Assembly: GCA_004017535.1 (NCBI GenBank)
Contig: SAJS01000005.1
Coordinates: 124,001-188,000, forward strand
DNA: 64,000 bases
Source of the DNA: Mesorhizobium sp.
Lineage (GTDB): Bacteria; Pseudomonadota; Alphaproteobacteria; Rhizobiales; Rhizobiaceae
Direction of reading: 5' to 3'
Position numbers and translations under genes: made by a program. The notes below the pieces were generated by a model that did not search any database, was not told the DNA's origin, and worked only from the letters and a program-made list of their open reading frames with translations. Positions 16,944 to 25,874 of the stretch are shown here, piece after piece. How positions within the stretch are numbered: the stretch's first letter is position 1; each line of letters begins with the position of its first letter.

Positions 16944-17540
16944 ATGCCGAAACTGCTCTATGCTTCCACGTCCCCCTATAGCTCGAAGGTCCGCATGGCG
17001 GCCGTCTACGCCGGCATCGCCATCGACCTCGTGCCGGTCAAGACGGAGGACAAGCCCGCCGAACTGATCTCGGCCAATCCGCTCGGCAAGATCCCGGTGC
17101 TGGTGCTGGAGGATGGCCGCTCGATCCATGACAGCCGCACTATTACCCAGCATCTCAACCGGCTGTCGAAGAACGCGCTGTTCCCGCGCAACCCCGACAA
17201 GCGGCTCGAGGCGGAAGTTCTCGAGGCGCTGGCCGACGGCATTTGCGACTGCGCGCTGTCGATGGTCTATGAGCGGCGGACGCGGCCGGAAGAGATGGTC
17301 TACCAGCCCTGGCTCGACCGCCAGTGGGGCAAGATCACCACCGCGCTCGACCTCATCAACGCCAACCCGCCCAAGCTGCCCAAGAAGATCACCGCCGGCC
17401 ACATGGCGTTGCGCGCCACGCTTGGCTATCTCGCGCTGCGCTTTTCGGGCCAATGGGAGAAGGGCCGCAGCCGCCTGGTCCGCTGGGCCGCGCGTTTCGA
17501 TGAAAAATTCCCGGAGCTGAAGGGCAGCGTGCCGGGGTAG
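16944..17540 (+). CDS. Glutathione S-transferase family protein
   Basis: A 198-residue protein with an N-terminal thioredoxin-like domain (LLYASTSPYSSKVRMAAVYAG; ANPLGKIPVLVLEDGRSIHDSRTI, with the cis-Pro and the Asp-Ser glutathione-binding pair) and an all-helical C-terminal domain (YQPWLDRQWGKI). The catalytic residue is probably the N-terminal Ser/Tyr of STSPYS. The substrate is unknown. It is followed by repeat family E. Confidence 0.88.
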   Translation: MPKLLYASTSPYSSKVRMAAVYAGIAIDLVPVKTEDKPAELISANPLGKIPVLVLEDGRSIHDSRTITQHLNRLSKNALFPRNPDKRLEAEVLEALADGICDCALSMVYERRTRPEEMVYQPWLDRQWGKITTALDLINANPPKLPKKITAGHMALRATLGYLALRFSGQWEKGRSRLVRWAARFDEKFPELKGSVPG

Positions 17541-17550
17541 ATACAGCCAG

Positions 17551-17740
17551 TCTCCCCCCTTGTGGGGGAGATGCCCGGCAGGGCAGAGGGGGCGCTGTCC
17601 CGCCGGTGTCTCAGTCCTTGCCAGGCATGCCCTGCTATCAAAGACAAAGGTCGGGCGACCTCGATAGTAGGCATTCCTTCGCGCCCCCCTCTGGCCTGCC
17701 GGCCATCTCCCCCACGAGAGGGGAGATTGGCAGCTTCGGC
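17551..17740. repeat. Repeat family E, arms in reversed order
   Basis: The first arm (from about 17551) reads TCTCCCCCCTTGTGGGGG then GATGCCCGGCAGGGCAGAG. The second (from about 17680) reads GCGCCCCCCTCTGGCC then GCCATCTCCCCCAC. The modules are the same as at 12669-12830 but their order is inverted, showing that each arm is a separable unit. The segment between them has no credible gene. Confidence 0.8.
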
Positions 17741-17807
17741 CTCTCGCCTGCTTGAACAACCACCCGCTCCATGCTTGCCTGACATAATCAAAGTCGGAGT
17801 GGTGAGC

Positions 17808-18185
17808 ATGGCAAAGCCCTCTACCAGCGTCGCGCCCGACCCGATGGTCGACCGCTTGCGTGCCGGCCTCGGCGGACGCGCCTTCACCGAGCAGAAGATG
17901 TTCGGCGGCACCTGCTTCATGATCGACGGCAACATGCTCGTCGGCACCTCGAAGCGCGGGCTCCTCGTACGCGTCGGCAAGGACGCGCATGCTGCTGCGG
18001 CCGCTCGTCCCCATGCGCGCCCGATGGAAATGGGCGGGCGCTCGATGGAAGGCTACCTCCACGTCGGGCCGGAAGGCACGGCGAGCGAGGCCGAGCTCGC
18101 CTTCTGGCTCGATCTCGCTCTGGCCTTTGTCCAGACACTGCCACCGAAGGACAAATCCGCCAAGGTCGCAAAGAAGCGCGCGTAA
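17808..18185 (+). CDS. TfoX N-terminal domain protein
   Basis: A 125-residue TfoX_N/YjhX-like protein: MVDRLRAGLGGRAFTEQKMFGGTCFMIDGNMLVG is the characteristic beta-rich start, and the helix AELAFWLDLALAFVQTL is followed by a Lys-rich tail. Stand-alone TfoX_N proteins are widespread and of unknown function; they are not necessarily competence regulators. The ATG at 17808 has GGAG nine bases upstream; the open frame farther upstream runs through repeat DNA. Confidence 0.85.
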   Translation: MAKPSTSVAPDPMVDRLRAGLGGRAFTEQKMFGGTCFMIDGNMLVGTSKRGLLVRVGKDAHAAAAARPHARPMEMGGRSMEGYLHVGPEGTASEAELAFWLDLALAFVQTLPPKDKSAKVAKKRA

Positions 18186-18269
18186 GCCGCTGACTCGCCA
18201 CTTTCCGGGCGGCGATGTGTCAGTATCGGCTGCGCCGGCGATGACAAACGCATGGCCAAGGGGGAAGCG

Positions 18270-18686
18270 ATGGCACTCAGCGGGCATTGCATGTGCGGAG
18301 CGGTCACCTGGACATATTCCGGCGACATCATCCGCAATCTGGTCTGTCACTGCGCCGATTGCCAGCGTGCCACCTCGTCTCCCTTCACCGCCTTCCTGGG
18401 ACTGAGGGCCGATGAGCTGAGCTGGGCCGGCGACATCAGGCACTATGAAAGCAGCACGGACACATTTCGAGGCTTCTGCCCGTCCTGTGGCACCAGGCTC
18501 TACTTCCGCTCGACAAGATGGCCTTCGGAGATCCACGTTCACGCGGCCACCATGACCAGTCCGGGCGACTACCTGCCGGACGCTCAGGTCTTCATGCAAT
18601 CGCGCTTGAAATGGCTGGACCGGCTGCCATCGACCCCGACCCACGATGGTTTCCAGCGACAGCCGGCGCGTCGGTCGGGCGCCTGA
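18270..18686 (+). CDS. GFA family (glutathione-dependent formaldehyde-activating-like) zinc protein
   Basis: A 138-residue protein with the GFA/CENP-V zinc ligands: SGHCMCGAVTW, then CHCADCQRATSSPF, then GFCPSCGTRLYF. These cysteines bind the structural and catalytic zinc ions. GFA itself combines formaldehyde with glutathione, but most family members are uncharacterised. The start at 18270 follows a GGGGGA sequence. Confidence 0.87.
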   Translation: MALSGHCMCGAVTWTYSGDIIRNLVCHCADCQRATSSPFTAFLGLRADELSWAGDIRHYESSTDTFRGFCPSCGTRLYFRSTRWPSEIHVHAATMTSPGDYLPDAQVFMQSRLKWLDRLPSTPTHDGFQRQPARRSGA

Positions 18687-18706
18687 CGCCTTTCCGCCGG
18701 GCCAAC

Positions 18707-18738
18707 AAAAAAAGCCGGGCGCAAGGCCCGGCTTTTCC
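18707..18738. terminator. Bidirectional terminator between the GFA and Omp25-like genes
   Basis: AAAAGCCGGGC pairs with GCCCGGCTTTT around a short loop, with A/T runs on both sides. It serves two convergent genes. Confidence 0.88.
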
Positions 18739-18758
18739 GTGTCGTGGCTTCGAACGAC

Positions 18759-19403
18759 TTAGAACTTCATACCGACGCCGAACGTGACGCGGTTGTCCGA
18801 GGACTTGACCTTGCCGGTGTCGCCGAAGTTCTTGCTGCCGTAATCGGTGTAGCGATACTCGACGCGGCCAAACACGTTGTCCGTGATCTTGATGTCGGTA
18901 CCGGCACCGGCGGTCCAGCCGAGCATGCCCTTGCTGTCATGCGCGCCGAGGGTGTCGTCGATCTTCTGGTTCTTGGCAGCGAGACCGCCCGTGCCGTAGA
19001 GCAGGATTTCCGGGGTCACGGCATAGCCGAGGCGAGCGCGCAACGAACCCTCAATGCCCGACTTGGCGGACAGGCCGTTATCCGAGCCCTTGGTGCCATT
19101 GTAGCCGAGATCGGCTTCAGCACCGTACACGAAGTTTTCCTGCTGCCAGTTGTAGCCGCCGAAAACACCGCCGATGAAGCCCTTGGTCTTGGCGTCGACG
19201 CCGGGGGCCTTCACATGGCCGCCGAAGCCGTAGCCCAGATTGATACCGGCATAGGGGCCGGCCCAGGAAGCAACCGGAAGCTCGGCAACCGGAGCGGGAG
19301 CCGGCGGCTCCTCGGAAACGACGTCGGCCGCAAAGGCAGTACCAGCAAAGGCGAACAGCCCGAGCGCGGCGGCAAGCGGCGCGAATTTAAGATTGGTCTT
19401 CAT
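18759..19403 (-). CDS. Omp25/Omp31-like outer membrane beta-barrel protein
   Basis: A 214-residue protein with a signal peptide ending AGTAFAAD, a Pro-rich linker (EEPPAPAPVAELP), and an eight-strand-type barrel: WAGPYAGINLGYGFGG, FIGGVFGGYNWQQ, YGAEADLGY, LRARLGYAVTPEILLYGTGG, FGRVEYRYTDYG, and a terminal FGVGMKF with the C-terminal Phe recognised by the BAM complex. Brucella Omp25 and rhizobial RopB-like proteins have this form. The start at 19403 has AAGGAG seven bases upstream. It is likely abundant in the outer membrane. Confidence 0.92.
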   Translation of the reverse strand: MKTNLKFAPLAAALGLFAFAGTAFAADVVSEEPPAPAPVAELPVASWAGPYAGINLGYGFGGHVKAPGVDAKTKGFIGGVFGGYNWQQENFVYGAEADLGYNGTKGSDNGLSAKSGIEGSLRARLGYAVTPEILLYGTGGLAAKNQKIDDTLGAHDSKGMLGWTAGAGTDIKITDNVFGRVEYRYTDYGSKNFGDTGKVKSSDNRVTFGVGMKF

Positions 19404-19814
19404 TGTTATACTCCTTAAGCCACAAGACACTTAGGCTTGGTTGTTCATGAAACGCCCCGGCCCGTCCGGGGGGATAAACGAGCTTGGCGTTTAACGGTTC
19501 CGAATGTCGTGCTGAAATGCGGCTGAAGCGAACCTGAACTTGGGTCATTCCCGGGCGCGAATGAGGCCGAAAGGTGACGTTGCATCTTCGCAACAGCGAA
19601 TGTCAGCAGGCTAATCATGTTGCGCTGCACATCGCTTGGTTCAAGGGGTCGAGCAACATATATTGCCGGCAATGGCGCCCTGAATCCGGCGGGGCGGAAG
19701 CGCATCCGGGCCGCTTCGCCACATTCCTGCCCCAGGTGGAAATGGCATTTAACGCTTGGCCCGTCATATTGTGCCGGCTTCCCGGAATCGTGAAGCCGAT
19801 TGAGGATTGACACC
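19404..19814. other. 411-bp intergenic region upstream of the Omp25-like gene
   Basis: It contains the promoter of the Omp25-like gene at its left side and probably that of the SDR-uvrC cluster at its right side. No repeat of the families seen elsewhere, no RNA motif and no credible gene were found. Confidence 0.45.
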
Positions 19815-20579
19815 ATGAAACAGGCCACGGCCGTCGCGCTGGTGACGGGTGGAGCAAGGCGGGTCGGCAAGGCGATCGTCGAGGATCTGGCCGCCAATGG
19901 CTTCGCAGTCGCCATTCATGCCAACCGTTCAGGCGCCGAGGCCGAGGCGCTGGCGGGGAAGATTACGGGCGAGGGCGGCCGCGCCGCTGTCGTCGCCGCC
20001 AACCTCACCGACATGGATGCGGTGGGTGGTCTCATCGGTCGCGCGCAAGCCGCGCTCGGGCCTGTGACGCTGCTGGTCAACAACGCCTCCCTGTTCGTCG
20101 ACGACAGCGTCGAGGATTTCGACTGGCAGGCCTGGGACCGCCATTTCGCCATTCATGTGAAGGCGCCCGCGCTTTTGGCGCAGAATTTCGCCCGCGCGCT
20201 GCCGCAAGGCGAGGACGGGCTGATCGTCAACATGATCGACCAGCGCGTCTGGCGGCCGACGCCGCGCTATTTCTCCTATGCGCTGTCGAAATCGGCGCTG
20301 TGGACGCAAACTGAGATGCTGGCGCAGGCGCTCGGGCCGCGCATTCGCGTCAACGCAATAGGTCCCGGGCCGACACTGAAGAACAAGCGCCAGGACGACG
20401 ATGATTTCGGCAAACAGGTCGAGGGCCTGATCCTGAAGCGCGGCCCGCAATTGCCTGAATTCGGCGCCACGATTCGCTATCTCTGGCAGGCACGCTCGGT
20501 GACCGGCCAGATGATCGCGCTCGATGGCGGCCAGCATCTTGCGTGGCAGACGCCCGATGTGACAGGCATGGTGGAATGA
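19815..20579 (+). CDS. SDR family oxidoreductase (pteridine-reductase-like)
   Basis: A 254-residue classical [18 protein letters not shown] (the Arg-Arg favours NADPH), LLVNNASLF, a catalytic YALSKSAL (Tyr-x3-Lys), [11 protein letters not shown], and C-terminal [22 protein letters not shown]-type SDRs next to uvrC are common in Rhizobiales and resemble dihydropteridine/pteridine reductases, but the substrate is unproven. Its stop overlaps the uvrC ATG as ATGA, so the two are translationally coupled. Confidence 0.88.
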   Translation: MKQATAVALVTGGARRVGKAIVEDLAANGFAVAIHANRSGAEAEALAGKITGEGGRAAVVAANLTDMDAVGGLIGRAQAALGPVTLLVNNASLFVDDSVEDFDWQAWDRHFAIHVKAPALLAQNFARALPQGEDGLIVNMIDQRVWRPTPRYFSYALSKSALWTQTEMLAQALGPRIRVNAIGPGPTLKNKRQDDDDFGKQVEGLILKRGPQLPEFGATIRYLWQARSVTGQMIALDGGQHLAWQTPDVTGMVE

Positions 20580-22657
20580 GTCCCGCAGCCCAAAAACACA
20601 GACGCAACGGCGCCGCCGACGACCTGCCCCCCGATGTCGATCTCGACGTCGAGGACGAGGCGGCTGAGGAGATCGTCGAACCCGAGGCTTTGCCGACTGG
20701 CCCCGATGTCGCCTTCACGGCCATCGACTGGACGCCGCATGCCGGTGATGCCGACGGCATGGTCGGCGCCGAGGTGATCCAGACCTTCGTCAAGCGGCTG
20801 CCCAACCAGCCCGGCGTCTATCGCATGATGAACGCCGCCGGCGACGTGCTCTATGTCGGCAAGGCGCGCAGCCTGAAGAAGCGCGTCACCAACTATGCTC
20901 AAGGGCGGTTCCACACCGCCCGCATCGGCCGGATGGTGCGCGAGACTGCGACGATGGAATTCGTCGTCACCCGCACCGAGATCGAGGCGCTGCTGCTCGA
21001 GGCGAACCTCATCAAGCGGCTCAGGCCCCGTTTCAACGTGCTGATGCGGGACGACAAGTCCTTCCCCTATATCCTCTTGACCGGCGATCATGTCTCGCCC
21101 GGCATCTACAAGCATCGCGGCGCGCGATCGCGAAAAGGGGACTATTTCGGTCCCTTCGCCTCGGCCGGCGCGGTCGGCCGCACCATCAATTCGCTGCAGC
21201 GCGCCTTCCTGCTTCGAAGCTGCACCAACTCCTTCTACGAGAACCGCACGCGGCCCTGCCTGCTCTACCAGATCAAGCGCTGTGCCGGTCCCTGCACCGG
21301 CGAGATCTCGCATGAGGGCTATGCCGAGCTGGTCGCGGAGGCCAAGGATTTCCTCTCCGGCCGCAGCCAGAAGGTGAAGACCGAAATCTCGGCCGCCATG
21401 CAGCAGGCCTCGGCAGAGCTCGATTTCGAGCGCGCCGCAATCTACCGCGACCGGCTTGCCGCGCTCTCCCATGTGCAGGCGCATCAGGGCATCAACCCGC
21501 AGACGGTGGAGGAGGCCGACGTCTTCGCCATCCATCAGGAGGGCGGCCAGACCTGCATCCAGGTGTTCTTCTTCCGCACCGGCCAGAACTGGGGCAACCG
21601 CGCCTATTTCCCCAAGGCCGATCCGGCGCTGGAGCCGGCTGAGGTGCTGGGCTCGTTCCTGGCGCAGTTCTATGACGACAAGCTGCCGGCGCGCACGCTG
21701 CTTCTGTCGCAGGTCGCGCAGGAGCAGGAACTGCTCGCCGAAGCGCTGTCCACCCATGCCGGCCGCAAGATTACGATCTCGGTGCCGCAGCGCGGCGAGA
21801 AGAAGGACCTGGCCGATCACGCGCTGCAGAACGCCCGCGAGGCCCTCGGCCGCAGGCTGGCCGAAACCTCGACCCAGGCGCGGCTGCTGCAGGGATTCGC
21901 CGAGACCTTCGGCCTGGCAAAACCGCCGGTGCGCATCGAGGTCTACGACAACTCGCACATCATGGGCACCAATGCGGTCGGCGCCATGGTCGTCGCCGGG
22001 CCGGAAGGGTTCGTGAAGAACCAGTACCGGAAATTCAACATCCGCTCGACCGAGATCACGCCGGGCGACGATTTCGGCATGATGCGCGAGGTGATGCAGC
22101 GGCGTTTCTCACGGCTGCTCAGGGAGCATGGCGACGAGCAGCCCGGCACAACCGCGGACGATGCGGGTGACGAGGATCTGGTCGCCGGCAATGGCGGTTT
22201 TCCGGCCTGGCCCGACGTCATCCTGATCGACGGCGGCCAGGGCCAGATGACGGCGGTGCGCCAGATCCTTGCCGATCTCGGCGTCGAGGATCGGGTTGTC
22301 GCCATCGGCATCGCCAAGGGCCCGGACCGCGATGCCGGCCGCGAGCGCTTCTTCGTCAAGGGCAGGGAAAGCTTCATGTTGCCGGTGCGCGACCCGGTGC
22401 TCTATTTCGTCCAGCGCCTGCGCGACGAGGTGCACCGCTTCGCCATCGGCTCGCATCGCGCGCGCCGCAAGAAGGAGATGGTGAAAAGCCCGCTCGACGA
22501 GATCGCCGGCATCGGCCCCGGCCGCAAGCGCGCCCTGCTGCTCGCCTTCGGCACCGCCAAGGCGGTCAGCCGCGCCGCGGTCGAGGACCTGGTCAAGGTC
22601 GACGGCATTTCCGAGCATGTGGCGAAGCTGGTCTACAATCATTTTCATGAGAGCTGA
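20576..22657 (+). CDS. uvrC: UvrABC excinuclease subunit C
   Basis: A 693-residue protein. After an acidic Asp/Glu-rich leader ([19 protein letters not shown]) comes the GIY-YIG nuclease domain ([19 protein letters not shown]), a cysteine cluster ([12 protein letters not shown]), a UVR motif ([18 protein letters not shown]), the RNase-H-like nuclease ([30 protein letters not shown]), and two C-terminal helix-hairpin-helix motifs ([29 protein letters not shown]). It makes both incisions in nucleotide excision repair with UvrB. Coupled to the SDR gene by a 4-bp overlap. Confidence 0.97.
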   Translation: MSPAAQKHRRNGAADDLPPDVDLDVEDEAAEEIVEPEALPTGPDVAFTAIDWTPHAGDADGMVGAEVIQTFVKRLPNQPGVYRMMNAAGDVLYVGKARSLKKRVTNYAQGRFHTARIGRMVRETATMEFVVTRTEIEALLLEANLIKRLRPRFNVLMRDDKSFPYILLTGDHVSPGIYKHRGARSRKGDYFGPFASAGAVGRTINSLQRAFLLRSCTNSFYENRTRPCLLYQIKRCAGPCTGEISHEGYAELVAEAKDFLSGRSQKVKTEISAAMQQASAELDFERAAIYRDRLAALSHVQAHQGINPQTVEEADVFAIHQEGGQTCIQVFFFRTGQNWGNRAYFPKADPALEPAEVLGSFLAQFYDDKLPARTLLLSQVAQEQELLAEALSTHAGRKITISVPQRGEKKDLADHALQNAREALGRRLAETSTQARLLQGFAETFGLAKPPVRIEVYDNSHIMGTNAVGAMVVAGPEGFVKNQYRKFNIRSTEITPGDDFGMMREVMQRRFSRLLREHGDEQPGTTADDAGDEDLVAGNGGFPAWPDVILIDGGQGQMTAVRQILADLGVEDRVVAIGIAKGPDRDAGRERFFVKGRESFMLPVRDPVLYFVQRLRDEVHRFAIGSHRARRKKEMVKSPLDEIAGIGPGRKRALLLAFGTAKAVSRAAVEDLVKVDGISEHVAKLVYNHFHES

Positions 22658-22800
22658 GGCGGTTGGGCCGGGATGTCCCGAGGGGTACCTCACAACGCCC
22701 CTCACGCCATTTTTCCCTGTCCAATCGAATCTCGGCTGTTGACCCCCTACGTTGGCTTCTGATTTGAGTACCTGTGGCGGCGGAGATTTCCCGAGACGAT

Positions 22801-23397
22801 ATGGCACAACGCGCGTTCAACCTGCCGAACATCCTCACCTACGCCCGCATCGTCGCGGTGCCGCTGGTCGTGCTGTGCTTTTTTCTTGAAGGCCATCTGA
22901 AGTCGTCCGACTTCGCCCGCTGGTCGGCACTGGTCATTTTCCTGCTCGCCTCGATCACCGATTACTTTGACGGCTATTTCGCGCGCGCCTGGCAGCAGAC
23001 TTCCAACATCGGCAAGATGCTCGATCCGATAGCCGACAAGTTGCTGGTCGCCACCTGCCTGCTCCTGCTCGCCGCCGACACCGATCGCCATGGCGGCATC
23101 GCCGGCTGGTCGCTGTGGGCGGCGATCATCATCTTGTGCCGCGAGATCCTGGTTTCGGGCCTGCGCGAATATCTGGCCGCCTTGAAAGTGTCGGTGCCGG
23201 TCACCCAGCTCGCCAAATGGAAGACCACCATCCAGATGGTCGCCATCGCCTTCCTGCTGGTCGGCCCGGCCGGCGACAAGATCTTTCCGCTGACTACCCA
23301 GATCGGCCTGGTGCTGCTGTGGGTCGCCGCGCTCGTCACACTCTACACCGGCTATGATTATTTCCGCGCCGGCCTCAAGCACATCATGGACGAGTGA
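22801..23397 (+). CDS. pgsA: CDP-diacylglycerol-glycerol-3-phosphate 3-phosphatidyltransferase
   Basis: A 198-residue inner-membrane enzyme of phosphatidylglycerol synthesis. The CDP-alcohol phosphotransferase signature D-x2-DG-x2-AR-x8-G-x3-D-x3-D is intact (DYFDGYFAR ... GKMLDPIADK) near residue 55, and the family N-terminus FNLPNILTYARI is present. The ATG at 22801 is preferred; a GTG at 22774 is in frame. It is followed five bases later by moaD, as in many Rhizobiales. A paralogous CDP-alcohol transferase is encoded at 56941. Confidence 0.94.
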   Translation: MAQRAFNLPNILTYARIVAVPLVVLCFFLEGHLKSSDFARWSALVIFLLASITDYFDGYFARAWQQTSNIGKMLDPIADKLLVATCLLLLAADTDRHGGIAGWSLWAAIIILCREILVSGLREYLAALKVSVPVTQLAKWKTTIQMVAIAFLLVGPAGDKIFPLTTQIGLVLLWVAALVTLYTGYDYFRAGLKHIMDE

Positions 23398-23402
23398 AGA
23401 CA

Positions 23403-23660
23403 ATGTCCACGAAGCTCATCTATTTCGCCTGGGTGCGCGAGCGGATCGGCAAGCCGGAAGAGGATGTCGAGCTGCCGGCCGGCATCGAGACGGTGGGCGA
23501 CCTGCTGCGTTGGCTGAGATCGCGCGGCGAGGAGTATGAGAACGCGCTGCAATATCCGGACGTCATTCGCGTCGCCATCAACCAGGAACATGTCGGCCAC
23601 CGCGAGAAGATAGCGGGTGCGCGCGAGATCGCGCTGTTTCCGCCGATGACCGGAGGCTGA
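23403..23660 (+). CDS. moaD: Molybdopterin synthase sulfur carrier subunit
   Basis: An 85-residue ubiquitin-like protein (KLIYFAWVRERIGK ... LFPPMTGG) ending in the Gly-Gly that becomes a thiocarboxylate and donates sulfur to precursor Z in molybdopterin synthesis. It lies between pgsA and moaE, with a single base before the moaE ATG. A molybdopterin-dependent oxidoreductase is encoded at 43851 as one possible user of the cofactor. Confidence 0.95.
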   Translation: MSTKLIYFAWVRERIGKPEEDVELPAGIETVGDLLRWLRSRGEEYENALQYPDVIRVAINQEHVGHREKIAGAREIALFPPMTGG

Positions 23661-23661
23661 C

Positions 23662-24141
23662 ATGGCCGGCGCCGTCGTGCCCGCCATTCGCATCCAGCGC
23701 GAGGATTTCGACGTCGCCGCCGAGATCGCCGGCCTGACCGGGGGCCGAACCGATATTGGCGCCGTGGTCACCTTCTCCGGCCTTTGCCGCGACGAGCAGG
23801 GCGCGCTGTCGGCGCTCGAGCTCGAGCATTATCCCGGCATGGCGGAGGCGGAGATCGGCCGCATCGCCGCGGAGGCCGTCGAGCGCTGGCCGCTGCAGGG
23901 ACTCAGCGTCATCCATCGCCACGGCAAGATAAGACCGGGCGAAAACATCGTGCTGGTGGTGGCCGCCTCGGCGCACCGGCAGGCGGCCTTCGAGGCGGCG
24001 AATTTCCTGATGGATTATCTGAAGTCGCGCGCGCCCTTCTGGAAGAAGGAGCATCTCGCCGACGGCTCAGAGGGCGGTTGGGTCGAGGCCAAGGAAGCCG
24101 ACGACCAAGCGGCGGACCGCTGGAAGAAACCGGGTCAATAA
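23662..24141 (+). CDS. moaE: Molybdopterin synthase catalytic subunit
   Basis: A 159-residue protein with the MoaE pattern: GAVVTFSGLCRDE, ELEHYPGMAEAEI, VIHRHGKIRPGENIVLVVAASAHRQAAFEA, and the catalytic-site Lys region LKSRAPFWKKEH near the C-terminus. It joins two MoaD subunits to form molybdopterin synthase. The distal end (WVEAKEADDQAADRWKK) is a short tail. The gene is followed directly by a duplicated REP unit that begins at its stop codon. Confidence 0.95.
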   Translation: MAGAVVPAIRIQREDFDVAAEIAGLTGGRTDIGAVVTFSGLCRDEQGALSALELEHYPGMAEAEIGRIAAEAVERWPLQGLSVIHRHGKIRPGENIVLVVAASAHRQAAFEAANFLMDYLKSRAPFWKKEHLADGSEGGWVEAKEADDQAADRWKKPGQ

Positions 24142-24269
24142 TGCATGTCGCCCAGAAGTGCGCAGCGGTTCTGGGGCAACGACATGCATCAGAAAAAACG
24201 CCCGAATGCATGTCGCCCAGAAGTGCGCAGCGGTTCTGGGGCAACGACATGCATCAGAAAAAACGCCCG
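24140..24269. repeat. REP-like palindrome family C, perfect 2 x 65-bp tandem duplication
   Basis: Two identical 65-bp units (24140-24204 and 24205-24269). Each contains ATGCATGTCG ... CGACATGCAT with an inner CCCAGAA ... TTCTGGG pairing, so each folds into one long hairpin; the tail AGAAAAAACGCCCG is repeated as well. No mismatch is seen between the two copies, indicating a recent duplication or gene conversion. Confidence 0.92.
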
Positions 24270-24340
24270 TTCGGCCATCGAACCACCGCAATCCTTCCCG
24301 AGCTTGCCGATCGGTTTGATTTGCTTGGCAGAGCAATCTC

Positions 24341-24754
24341 ATGCTGGACCGCGTCGCGGAGTTCTTCATCTTCGGGCTGGTGCCGCTGGTCGTCGGCGTG
24401 CTCGCCGTGCCGGAAGTGACCAAGGCCGGCGAGCAGGCCATCGCGGGCGAGGTGACCTATCGCGAGCGCATTGCCCTGCCGTCTGACGCCGTGCTGGTGG
24501 TCGAGCTTGCCGACGTCTCGCTGGCCGATGCGCCGGCAATCGTGATCGCCAAGCGCAGGATAGCGCCCACCGGCCAGGTGCCGATCAAGTTCGAGATCGA
24601 TTTCGACCCCAAGGCGATCCAGAAGGGCCGGACATACGCGCTGCAGGCACGCATCACGGTCGGCGAGCAACTGATGTTCGTCACCGATACAAGCCACCAG
24701 CTCGATCCGCTGGCCGGCAAACCCCAGGCGGTGTTGGTGAAGATGCCGCGCTGA
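24341..24754 (+). CDS. YbaY/YscW-like extracytoplasmic protein
   Basis: A 137-residue protein with a hydrophobic N-terminal signal or anchor (FFIFGLVPLVVGVLAV) and a beta-rich domain typical of the YbaY / type III secretion lipoprotein chaperone YscW family: GEVTYRERIALPSDAVLVVELADVSLADAP, then KFEIDFDPKAIQKGRTYALQARITVGEQL. No lipobox cysteine is present, unlike E. coli YbaY, so it may be membrane-anchored or cleaved. Its function is unknown; there is no type III secretion cluster nearby. Confidence 0.8.
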   Translation: MLDRVAEFFIFGLVPLVVGVLAVPEVTKAGEQAIAGEVTYRERIALPSDAVLVVELADVSLADAPAIVIAKRRIAPTGQVPIKFEIDFDPKAIQKGRTYALQARITVGEQLMFVTDTSHQLDPLAGKPQAVLVKMPR

Positions 24755-24936
24755 CGTCGGGCGCCCTCTGGACGGCCGCGACTTTTTCAGCCTGGAAACC
24801 GTGCTCGCCGGAATAAACCGCCGGCGCCAGGCGTTGACCTATGCAGATGGCGGGCAGGCAAAGGGACAAACGTCCCTTCACTCAAACCGCCAGACCGAAT
24901 GCGCGGGATCGATCTGGCACTCAATGGAGACCAGAT

Positions 24937-25206
24937 ATGAAAAAGCACATGCTCATTCTCGCAGTCACAAGCGCATCGCTGATCGCCTTCGCCGGTTTTG
25001 CCCGCGCGGACGACCATCTGTTCAACGCCACGCAGCATGGCCTCAGCCCCGACGGTCAGCCCTTCCAGACCAACAAGGCCGGCCATAGCGGCGACCTTGC
25101 GCCTGGACAGGGCAGCCCGTTCAGCGGCGAGGAGACGAAGACGCCGGCCACGGACACAGAGGCGGCGAACGCCCATGCCAATGTGAAAGACCGTCAAGCC
25201 AAGTGA
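24937..25206 (+). CDS. Small secreted protein of unknown function
   Basis: An 89-residue protein with a clear signal peptide (KKHMLILAVTSASLIAFAGFARA) and a short hydrophilic mature part rich in Gly, Thr and Ala (DDHLFNATQHGLSPDGQPFQ ... KDRQAK). Low complexity suggests disorder. The start at 24937 follows GGAGACCAGAT. No family recognised. Confidence 0.7.
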   Translation: MKKHMLILAVTSASLIAFAGFARADDHLFNATQHGLSPDGQPFQTNKAGHSGDLAPGQGSPFSGEETKTPATDTEAANAHANVKDRQAK

Positions 25207-25213
25207 TTCCTTT

Positions 25214-25240
25214 GCCCGCCGGGAGGGGCGGCGGGTTTGT
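25214..25240 (+). terminator. Possible terminator before the fluoride riboswitch
   Basis: A GC-rich dyad (CCCGCC / GGCGG, loop about seven bases) followed by GGGTTTGT, just after the small secreted protein gene. Confidence 0.4.
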
Positions 25241-25275
25241 CACAATTGACCCCACCGCCTCAACCGCCTAGGCTC

Positions 25276-25333
25276 GCCCGAAAATGGGGATGGGGTTCCC
25301 CCGAAACCGCCTTATGGGCTGATGACTCCTGCC
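25276..25333 (+). promoter_or_regulatory. Fluoride riboswitch (crcB motif) aptamer
   Basis: The conserved crcB-RNA blocks occur in order: GGGGATGGGGTTCCCCC, AAACCGCC, then GGCTGATGACTCCTGCC, with the pseudoknot-forming loops in place. The aptamer lies about 100 bases upstream of two crcB genes. Known members bind a fluoride-Mg cluster and allow expression of fluoride exporters. The exact 5' boundary is approximate. Confidence 0.9.
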
Positions 25334-25366
25334 AGGCGTGCTCTTGCGCGGCAGGATCTGTTTTTT
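25328..25366 (+). terminator. Riboswitch expression-platform terminator
   Basis: CCTGCC (25328-25333) pairs with GGCAGG (25350-25355), followed within five bases by TTTTTT (25361-25366). The 5' strand of this stem is the last part of the aptamer core, so ligand binding would compete with terminator formation. This points to control by transcription termination. Confidence 0.75.
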
Positions 25367-25436
25367 CTGCTCGCATCGTGCCTGATTTCGTGAGGTGATT
25401 CCCGTGCGGGAATCGCGTTGGAAAGGCATTGAGACG

Positions 25437-25871
25437 ATGACCCTTGCGGCCTGCGCCCTGGTCCTGATCGGCGGTTTCCTCGGCGGCGTATCACGGTTCT
25501 TCCTCTCCGGCGTGATTGGCCGCGGGGTCGGCGAGACCTTTCCCTGGGGCACGCTGGCGGTCAATGTCTCCGGCGCCCTTGCCATCGGGGCCTTCGCCGG
25601 TGCCGCGCGGGCGGTGGGCGGCGTCTTCGCCAGCGATCTCATGCGCGATCTCATCGTCGTCGGCTTGTTCGGCGGCTACACCACCGTGTCGTCCTTCTGC
25701 CTGCAGACACTCAACCTCGCGCTCGACGGGGAGGGGCGGCTCGCGGTCTTCAACGTTGTCGCCTCGTCGGTTCTGTGCGTGCTGTTCGTCGCCCTCGGCT
25801 TCTGGGCAATTGTCTGGGTGGCTGAGTCAGCCACCTGGGCGGCTGGTTCGGCTACCGGGGCAGCGGGCTGA
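25437..25871 (+). CDS. crcB1: Fluoride channel CrcB/Fluc, subunit 1
   Basis: A 144-residue protein with four transmembrane helices and Fluc signatures: GGFLGGVSRFFLSG (the TM1 Gly-Arg motif), FPWGTLAVNVSGALAIGAFAG (the key Asn in TM2), and GLFGGYTTVSSFCLQT (the Phe/Thr track in TM3). The last ~15 residues (SATWAAGSATGAAG) are a low-complexity tail. It is preceded by the fluoride riboswitch and followed three bases later by crcB2, so the channel is probably an antiparallel heterodimer of the two. Confidence 0.92.
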   Translation: MTLAACALVLIGGFLGGVSRFFLSGVIGRGVGETFPWGTLAVNVSGALAIGAFAGAARAVGGVFASDLMRDLIVVGLFGGYTTVSSFCLQTLNLALDGEGRLAVFNVVASSVLCVLFVALGFWAIVWVAESATWAAGSATGAAG

Positions 25872-25874
25872 GCG

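Noticed and set aside
17562-17807. N-terminal extension of the TfoX-N protein
   Set aside because: This part translates repeat family E DNA; the supported start with a ribosome site is at 17808.
24140-24269. A possible CRISPR array (two identical units)
   Set aside because: The two 65-bp copies are directly adjacent with no spacers and are palindromic REP units; no cas genes are present.
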